Assembly: GCA_964580675.1 (NCBI GenBank)
Contig: CAZOLI010000019.1
Coordinates: 1-57,914, forward strand
Source: CAZOLI01 sp964580675
GTDB taxonomy: Bacteria; Planctomycetota; MHYJ01; CAYXQY01
DNA: 57,914 bases
Direction: 5' to 3'
The notes under the pieces were generated by a model. The model had not been told where the DNA came from. It worked only from the letters and a program-made list of their open reading frames with translations, and did not search any database. The position numbers and the translations under genes were made by a program. Shown in pieces: positions 52,687 through 57,914 of the stretch. Position 1 is the stretch's first letter. Every line of letters starts with the position of its first letter.

Positions 52687-54276
52687 ATGCCGAACGTTGC
52701 CGTCATGGAATCGCCCCGGAACGAATCGGAAAGTACCCCAGCGTTCTGGATGGCGGTCTTTCTCTTTCTGTCCGTGGCCGGCCTTTACCTCCTTTCCATG
52801 CCGGGATACCTGAGCATGGACGAGGAATCCATGTTTCTCGTGAGCCGGAGCATTGTTGAACAGGGGGACGTCAATATTGAAGGAGGGCTGCTGGAACGTT
52901 ACACCGAATCCCGGGGGGTCCGTGGAAACCGGTACGCCGTTCAGGAGATCGGGCACCCGGCATACGGAAGTCTCTTTTACATGCTTGCAAGGTCCACGTC
53001 CGGTGTCGTTCCCGTGGAATACCACCCGTTTTATAAGCGTATTGTGGTTCAGTGCGCGGGTCCTGTGGCCGGGGCCGCCTGTGTGGTTCTCCTGTTTCTT
53101 TACCTCGGTCACCTCGGTTTTTCACCGGAACGTTCGTTGTTCTTTTCCTGCGGACTGGCCGTATCCTCGCCGTTCTGGGTGTACGGATCGACGTTTTTCA
53201 GGGGGCCCGTTCTGGCGTTTTTCCTTCTGGGGTTTGTTTTTGCCGTCAACGTTTTCCTGAATACCGCGTCCACGCGTTCCTTTTTGCTGGCCACTCTCAG
53301 CGGGGCGGTGCTCTGTGTGACCAAGGCCATCTATTTTCCGGTTTGCGTGCCGGCGTTGATCGGGATCGTTCTCTACCGATGCGTGTGGCAACCCGTTTCG
53401 CCGGATCGCCGCAGGGCGGTCCACCTGCTCCTGGGGGGGAGCGTGATTTTTCTGGGGGCGGCGGGGATTGATCTGTACTACAACATGGCTCGATTTGGTT
53501 CAATGCTGGAAACCGGATACGACCTCTCCGAGCGATTTTCGAGTTCGGTGCCAATCGGGCTGTCGGGAATGCTCGTGAGCCCGGGGAAAAGCCTGTTCGT
53601 GTATGCCCCACTGCTTCTGCTGGTACTTCCTGGTTTCGTGGTTCTGTACAGAAAGCGCCGTGTTCTGTTCCTGGTTCTTACGGTGATCGTTCTGTACCAG
53701 CTACTGGTGTATTCGGGATGGTACCTCTGGGGAGGGGGGTACGGCAGCTGGGGCCCGCGCCACGTGGTTCCGGTATTGCCGGTTCTTTTCGTTGTTTCCG
53801 GGTTTGGATTTGACGCGCTCAGGACTCGAATTTCATCCCGTGCCGGGGAAGTTGGTTTCGGTATTGTCGTTGGGGTTCTGTTTCTGGCCGGTGCGGGTTT
53901 GCAGGTGCTCGGGAATCTCACCGGTGGAGAACGAATGGGGCCGTACCGAAACGGCAAACTGACGCTCCAGGAAGAGCGCTGGACGTTCTCCGGTAGCAGA
54001 GCACTTGGTTACCGGGGCTGGGCATCACTCGGTCATCTCCGGTGGCATCGTATAGCGGATCCCCCTGATTTTACCGTTTCCGTTCAGCAACCCGACATGA
54101 AAAACGTTCGCCGCGAAACCCCGCGACTCTGGTGGGTTCTTCTGTATCGGCTGGGTTTGCCCGTGTCCTATCTGTCGCCGGCCCTCGTGTTTTTCGCGTT
54201 CTTTTTGTTCGGTGTCATCGGGCTGGTGTGGGTTTGGTCGGTAGGTTTGTTTCGGGGACAACCGTCCGGGGGATAG
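52687..54276 (+). CDS. Multi-spanning GT-C-like membrane protein
   Basis: A 529-aa protein with around ten to twelve membrane helices and a conserved-looking first loop (YLSMDEESMFLVSRSIVEQGD), resembling GT-C/ArnT-type glycosyltransferases and the DUF6311/GT39-like group. It starts 10 nt after the aminotransferase gene. It may transfer lipid-linked sugars outside the cytoplasm; catalytic Asp residues could be those in the MDEE segment. The assignment is by topology and context, not by a clear catalytic motif. Confidence 0.65.
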   Translation: MPNVAVMESPRNESESTPAFWMAVFLFLSVAGLYLLSMPGYLSMDEESMFLVSRSIVEQGDVNIEGGLLERYTESRGVRGNRYAVQEIGHPAYGSLFYMLARSTSGVVPVEYHPFYKRIVVQCAGPVAGAACVVLLFLYLGHLGFSPERSLFFSCGLAVSSPFWVYGSTFFRGPVLAFFLLGFVFAVNVFLNTASTRSFLLATLSGAVLCVTKAIYFPVCVPALIGIVLYRCVWQPVSPDRRRAVHLLLGGSVIFLGAAGIDLYYNMARFGSMLETGYDLSERFSSSVPIGLSGMLVSPGKSLFVYAPLLLLVLPGFVVLYRKRRVLFLVLTVIVLYQLLVYSGWYLWGGGYGSWGPRHVVPVLPVLFVVSGFGFDALRTRISSRAGEVGFGIVVGVLFLAGAGLQVLGNLTGGERMGPYRNGKLTLQEERWTFSGSRALGYRGWASLGHLRWHRIADPPDFTVSVQQPDMKNVRRETPRLWWVLLYRLGLPVSYLSPALVFFAFFLFGVIGLVWVWSVGLFRGQPSGG

Positions 54277-54340
54277 CGGCGGAGTGGTTTACCTTTCGGA
54301 ATAGATTTCGTAAAACGTGTGTCGTTCGTAAGAAGATCAA

Positions 54341-54440
54341 NNNNNNNNNNNNNNNNNNNNNNNNNNNNNNNNNNNNNNNNNNNNNNNNNNNNNNNNNNNN
54401 NNNNNNNNNNNNNNNNNNNNNNNNNNNNNNNNNNNNNNNN
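54341..54440. other. Assembly gap (100 N)
   Basis: A run of exactly 100 N, typical of a scaffold join of unknown size. It interrupts an SRAP gene whose missing N-terminal half, about 90-100 residues, needs roughly 300 nt, so the real gap is probably larger than 100. Confidence 0.99.
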
Positions 54441-54842
54441 CGCCGTCGCTGTCTCATTGCCGCGGACGGATTCTACGAGTGGAAGCAGGAGAACGGGGGG
54501 AAGCAGCCATACTACATCCGCCGGGAGGATGATGGCGTGTTCGCGTTCGCCGGGCTCTGGGAATCGTGGGAGGACGAGGAGAGCGGAGAATCCCTCGAGA
54601 CCTGTGCCATTCTGACCACGGAACCCAACAAGCTGTTAAAACCAATTCATAATCGAATGCCCGTGATACTGCATTCCTCCCGGTACGACCGGTGGCTGGA
54701 TCCGGAGGAAGAAGTGGACCAACTACAATCTTTTCTTACCCCGTACCAATCAGACGAGATGGAAGCCCATCCCGTGTCCACGTACGTCAACAACCCCGAG
54801 AACGACGATGAAAACTGTATTGAGCCGGTACAGAAGCCTTAA
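54441..54842 (+). CDS. SRAP / HMCES family DNA-protein crosslink protein, C-terminal fragment
   Basis: After the gap an open frame of 133 codons plus stop begins inside a SRAP domain (YedK/HMCES). Visible motifs are AADGFYEWK, whose Glu is the active-site acid, and IHNRMPVIL, whose His belongs to the active site. The usual second-residue Cys (MCGR) lies in the gap. Such proteins protect abasic sites in single-stranded DNA by forming a covalent crosslink. The ~230-aa family length means about 40% is missing here. Confidence 0.9.
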   Translation, partial: RRRCLIAADGFYEWKQENGGKQPYYIRREDDGVFAFAGLWESWEDEESGESLETCAILTTEPNKLLKPIHNRMPVILHSSRYDRWLDPEEEVDQLQSFLTPYQSDEMEAHPVSTYVNNPENDDENCIEPVQKP

Positions 54843-54986
54843 AGACAGAATCCGAATTAATGCAACTTCTGTTTCGTTCGAGTGGGTTTTGTTCTTCTCT
54901 ATTTGAAATTCATGAAGGGGAATTAGCCGAGACGAAACCATGTCGCCAGTGCAGATATATTCAGAAACGATTAAGAAAGAGAACCG

Positions 54987-55669
54987 GTGACTGATCAAAA
55001 GGCGATCGTCGTGGGCGTCGGTCCGGGGGATCCGTCCTACCTGACCCGGCGTGTCCGAAATCGAATACAGAACGCAGAACTTGTGGGGGGTTTTCGTCCG
55101 CTCTGGAGGTTGTGGGAGAAGAATTGAATACGGAGCCGAAGGTTCTGGAATACGGGAACCAGAAGGAAGCCATTTCACAGTTGTACCGGGAGGCGGATAA
55201 GGAAACGCCGGTTGTGGTGTGCTGTTACGGAGATCCCACCGTGTCCGACGAAGAATACATCAGACGGTGGCGGGACGGGGGATTTACCGTGCGCATAGTA
55301 CCCGGTGTCAGTTCCGTGCAGGTCGCCCGCTCCCGGGCAGGCATCACGGCGGAGGATTCTCATTTTTTTACGTTTCACAGGCGGGGAGACATCGTGGCGG
55401 AACAGCAGGAATTCCTGGAAACCGTTCGGGCGGGCAACCGGCATGCCATCGCTCTGCCCCATCCGGGTGATTTTATGCCCGGGAGCATGGCGGCGTGGCT
55501 GTTGGATCACGGGATCGACGGGAACCGGCGGGTTGTTATTTATGAGTCCCTCACGTTGCCGGACGAGTCATCGCATGAGTTGATGATCCGTGACCTTTCG
55601 CGCCGAACGGATCTTTATCATCACCTGTCAATTGTCATTGTTTTTTCGGACCAGAACAACGACACGTAA
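54987..55669 (+). pseudogene. cbiE: Cobalt-precorrin-7 (C5)-methyltransferase-like gene, interrupted by an apparent one-base frameshift
   Basis: A SAM-dependent tetrapyrrole methylase of the CbiE type, split over two frames. Frame 1 starts at GTG 54987 (VTDQKAIVVGVGPGDPSYLTRR) and reaches a stop at 55126. Frame 2 continues from about 55091 with SSALEVVGEELNTEP and runs to 55669 (VVVCCYGDPTVSDEEY, RIVPGVSSVQVARSRAGIT, AIALPHPGDFMPGSM). One extra base in the G6 run at 55085-55090 (or the T4 run after it) would restore LVGGFSSALEVVGEEL, the expected family reading. Either a sequencing indel, a real pseudogene, or frameshifting. No other cobalamin genes are in the window. Confidence 0.75.
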
Positions 55670-56133
55670 TTCATGGGAAAAAGAGGGGGGCAGTTGAGAT
55701 AGAGATTCGGTTCCGGCGGTGGTTCGGTATCTCCTGCGGTACCGGAAATCCGAGCAAACGAAAATCCCCGGTGCTTTTGTCCTCAAAGACGCAAACAACG
55801 AGAAGGAATAAAACAAAATTTTTTGAATATTAAACAACTGGTTCGTTATTTGAAACATATAATGGTTCAGGAGATAGTGATTTCCATTCCTTCTTTCCGA
55901 AATTACGGGATCAGTACCTTCCCGAATTCGTTACGAACCTGAAATGTTGTTTCGCATCCGTAACGATTTTGTGAGATAAAAAGAAATTCAATAACATAAA
56001 ATTTGAGGGGTTTCTGTACGATAACCCCCGAATTATGCTGTTTATAGGGTATTTTCCCGATAAATGGAATAGATTTTGCAACTTTTCATTACCGAGTTTG
56101 GGCATTTGGGACACATTGATCAGGGGTCAGGTC
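55670..56133. other. AT-rich non-coding interval upstream of the EF-hand gene
   Basis: No gene is supported in these 464 bp. A TATAAT stands at 55858-55863 without a good -35. A short hairpin GGGGTT/AACCCC lies at 56007-56028. Promoters for the EF-hand gene probably lie here, but none is convincing. Confidence 0.45.
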
Positions 56134-57270
56134 ATGAAAAAAATACTCTTGTCCGTCGGTATTTTGCTGTTGACGATCGGAGGAACAAGGATGTCGGTGA
56201 CAGCACAGGAGAAGGACAAGGTGCCGGAGACGATACAGACCATTATTGAAAAGGTGGAAAACGGGGAGTACGGGTTAACGAAAGAACAGGCGAAGGCGTT
56301 AAAATCCCATATTCGCGCTTCGGAACTTTCTCGATCCCGGTCCTTTCTGGAACAACACGGGGATTTGAATGCGAACGGCAACATGGATGGGTTTGAACGT
56401 GATTTCATTCAGCGGATGGTTCAGCAGGGCGCGAAAGAGTTCGATAATGCCTGGAAGGGCATCAAAAACGGCAAAAAGGCCCTGGATTTCATTCCACCCG
56501 GACCCGGTCGAAAACACGCGAAGGAGGGAATGAAAAAAGGAAAGAAGGGCATTAAGCGTGGCAAGAAGGGCCGGGACCGAGGTCTGGACAGGCTGGAGAA
56601 GGCCCTGAAGAAAGCCCATCAGGCCCTGCAGCGAGCGCGGGAAAAGCAGAAGGAAGCGGCCGAGAAAGCGAAGGAAGCCGCAAATCGTGGCAACGGCGAA
56701 GAGGCGGCCGAAAAAGGAAAAGAAAACGCCCCTCTTGACTCCCTTGAGAAGCAGTTTGACCGGGATAACGATGGGTCCTTAAACAAAGCGGAACGACAAA
56801 AGATGGAGGAGCACCTGAAAAACCGGCCGATTGCGAAATTTTCCCGTTCCCTCCGGAAGCAGTTCCTGGACGCCAAAAATGAACTCCTGGATCAGCCAAA
56901 GGGAAAAAACCTCCGGGACAACCCGGTGAACCTCCTGGCCAAATCGCTTCGGACCGAGTATTTGCAGATGGTCTCCGAACGAGCCGAGGAGGCAATGAAT
57001 GGCGCGGACCGGAACGAAAATGAGAAAATTGATCCCCCGGAGGAGGCCGAATTCGGTAAACAGGCCCGGGAGAAAATCGGTGGTGAAGATCATGCCGAAC
57101 ACGGGGATGACCGGGGAGATGATGCGAAAGAAGACCGGCCGGGACGGGAGGACAACCCCGGTTCGGAAGGAGGGGACCGGGGAGGACCCCCGGAAGATAC
57201 CCCCGGAAAGGGAAAGAATGAAGATCGTGGAGGGGGACCCCCGGAAAATACGCCGGGACCGGGGCGGTAG
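56134..57270 (+). CDS. Secreted EF-hand protein with Pro/Gly-rich tail
   Basis: A 378-aa secreted protein: signal peptide (1-24, cleavage near TAQ), first EF-hand-like loop DLNANGNMDGFE (77-88), a Lys/Gly then Lys/Ala/Glu helical stretch (about 125-200), canonical EF loop DRDNDGSLNKAE (209-220), third loop DRNENEKIDPPE (292-303), and a tail of Asp/Glu/Gly/Pro with two GGPPEDTPGKG-like units. Three calcium-binding loops suggest an extracellular Ca-dependent structural protein. ATG 56134 is chosen, since the frame before it is not conserved-looking. Calmodulin-like homology is not implied. Confidence 0.8.
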   Translation: MKKILLSVGILLLTIGGTRMSVTAQEKDKVPETIQTIIEKVENGEYGLTKEQAKALKSHIRASELSRSRSFLEQHGDLNANGNMDGFERDFIQRMVQQGAKEFDNAWKGIKNGKKALDFIPPGPGRKHAKEGMKKGKKGIKRGKKGRDRGLDRLEKALKKAHQALQRAREKQKEAAEKAKEAANRGNGEEAAEKGKENAPLDSLEKQFDRDNDGSLNKAERQKMEEHLKNRPIAKFSRSLRKQFLDAKNELLDQPKGKNLRDNPVNLLAKSLRTEYLQMVSERAEEAMNGADRNENEKIDPPEEAEFGKQAREKIGGEDHAEHGDDRGDDAKEDRPGREDNPGSEGGDRGGPPEDTPGKGKNEDRGGGPPENTPGPGR

Positions 57271-57293
57271 CCTGATAGGATTTTGCCAGTTCA

Positions 57294-57322
57294 TTGACAA
57301 AATGGCATAATTTTGTTAATTT
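57294..57322 (+). promoter_or_regulatory. Sigma70-type promoter of the small secreted protein gene
   Basis: A perfect TTGACA (57294-57299), a 17-nt spacer and TAATTT (57317-57322). The leader to ATG 57398 is about 70 nt. Confidence 0.6.
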
Positions 57323-57397
57323 CTTCAAAGAGAATGGGGAATTACGAACATTATCAGTTTTCGTTCGGTTTTTTCTTCAATTTCCGAGGCAACGGCC

Positions 57398-57754
57398 ATG
57401 AAAAAGACACATCTTTCTCTGTGTCTGATTGCTGTGGTCGGGCTTCTGTACAGTTCCGCCCTCGCGGAAGCGGGCCCGATGTTTGAGGAAAACAGCAGCG
57501 AAGAGGAGAAGGCCGAAGCGGTGAAAACGCTTGAGAAGGAAATGGTCCGCACGTCCGTGGACGAGGAGGACACCGAACTAACGGAACGGGCAGACCTTTC
57601 CGAGGAGGAAGTTTCCTTCCTCGCCGGCAACAAAAAAGCGCAATCAAAGGCTGGTTCGACAACCGTGGCACTTCCTCAGGTCGCGCTGGTGACCGGTATC
57701 GCCACGGCCGGCGCTGTGGTCGCGGACCAGGCGAGCAACAGTCCGGTTTTTTAA
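57398..57754 (+). CDS. Small secreted protein, possibly PA2779-like
   Basis: A 118-aa protein with a signal peptide (MKKTHLSLCLIAVVGLLYSSALA), an acidic helical middle (SSEEEKAEAVKTLEKEMVR, TERADLSEEEVSFLAG) and a hydrophobic C-terminal stretch (VALVTGIATAGAVV). The length and layout are similar to PA2779-type proteins, but the match is uncertain. A strong terminator follows 90 nt after the stop. Confidence 0.65.
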   Translation: MKKTHLSLCLIAVVGLLYSSALAEAGPMFEENSSEEEKAEAVKTLEKEMVRTSVDEEDTELTERADLSEEEVSFLAGNKKAQSKAGSTTVALPQVALVTGIATAGAVVADQASNSPVF

Positions 57755-57844
57755 CGGGGATCAAGAGGCGAACGGCAACTGTTCTCCTTTCTCTGAACTA
57801 TTACAATACCACATAGGATATTAACTGTTATTGGCTGTGTGACC

Positions 57845-57886
57845 ATTTTGGGCAACTCAGTATTCCTGGGTTGCCCAAAATTTTTT
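57845..57886 (+). terminator. Rho-independent terminator
   Basis: TTTTGGGCAACTCAG (57846-57860) pairs with CTGGGTTGCCCAAAA (57866-57880), with one G-T wobble, a 5-nt loop and a T6 tract at 57881-57886. It closes the gene at 57398. Confidence 0.93.
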
Positions 57887-57914
57887 GATCGGGAGGTTCG
57901 AGAGCAAATCGGCC

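Noticed and set aside
54906..54960. GGGGAATTAGCCGAGACG and GCCAGTG upstream of the cbiE-like gene suggest a cobalamin riboswitch
   Set aside because: The order and spacing do not fit the conserved core and no B12 box is present; too weak to report as a feature.

Overview
The window looks like a chromosome segment of a Planctomycetota-like (PVC-type) bacterium. This is inferred from gene families, not from a marker gene: large MoxR/DUF58/VWA operons, several secreted TPR proteins, small secreted STN-domain proteins ending in a TonB/secretin-like module, a DUF4388-TPR-PEGA-PQQ giant protein, and duplicated, divergent GroEL. Several cytoplasmic proteins carry strongly acidic tails (SufC, GrpE, GroEL1, PyrB N-terminus, the 155-aa protein at 49927), which may reflect a saline habitat. 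No rRNA, tRNA, CRISPR array, phage or insertion sequence was found. A run of 100 N at 54341-54440 marks a scaffold join.

Layout. 1-939 (minus): sufC followed by the first 18 codons of sufB. 1230-14091 (minus): a compact operon of a DUF4175-like membrane protein, a small basic protein, MoxR ATPase, GldG-like membrane protein, ABC-2 ATPase and permease, DUF58 protein, BatA-like protein and a double-VWA protein, several joined by 4-8 nt overlaps. 14267-22723 (minus): lipoprotein, esterase, YjbQ, secreted proteins, TPR protein, homocysteine methyltransferase/MTHFR fusion, an unknown and a second MoxR. 23137-28843 (minus): the DUF4388/TPR/PEGA/PQQ protein and malic enzyme MaeB. 29107-30502 (plus): lipoprotein and PilZ protein. 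30561-32199 (minus): pyrR-pyrB. 32565-37928 (plus): tRNA-binding protein, secreted TPR protein, lipoprotein, tandem DUF192 lipoprotein and a Cys-cluster protein.

38168-43814 (plus) is a proteostasis block in the unusual order groEL1-groES-groEL2-dnaJ-grpE, preceded by an inverted repeat that surrounds a TATAAT element. 43827-47467 (minus): a WbpA/UGDH-type dehydrogenase and two paralogous STN-domain secreted proteins, the second ending at a strong terminator. 47709-49733 (plus): methionine-type aminotransferase plus omega-amidase. 49927-54276 (plus): a very acidic protein with three PEGFxSHR repeats, translationally coupled to a FlaA1/CapD-like dehydratase, a DegT aminotransferase and a GT-C-like membrane protein, a likely surface-glycan module. 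After the gap come an SRAP fragment, a frameshifted CbiE-like methyltransferase, a secreted EF-hand protein and a small secreted protein ending at a textbook terminator.

The most interesting items are the PEGFxSHR repeat protein, the chaperonin block with its putative operator and a GroEL2 altered in its nucleotide pocket, the perfect palindrome upstream of the suf promoter, the tandem DUF192 lipoprotein, and the combined MoxR/VWA/ABC/GldG operon. All functional statements are family-based inference from reading the sequence; no database search was possible.
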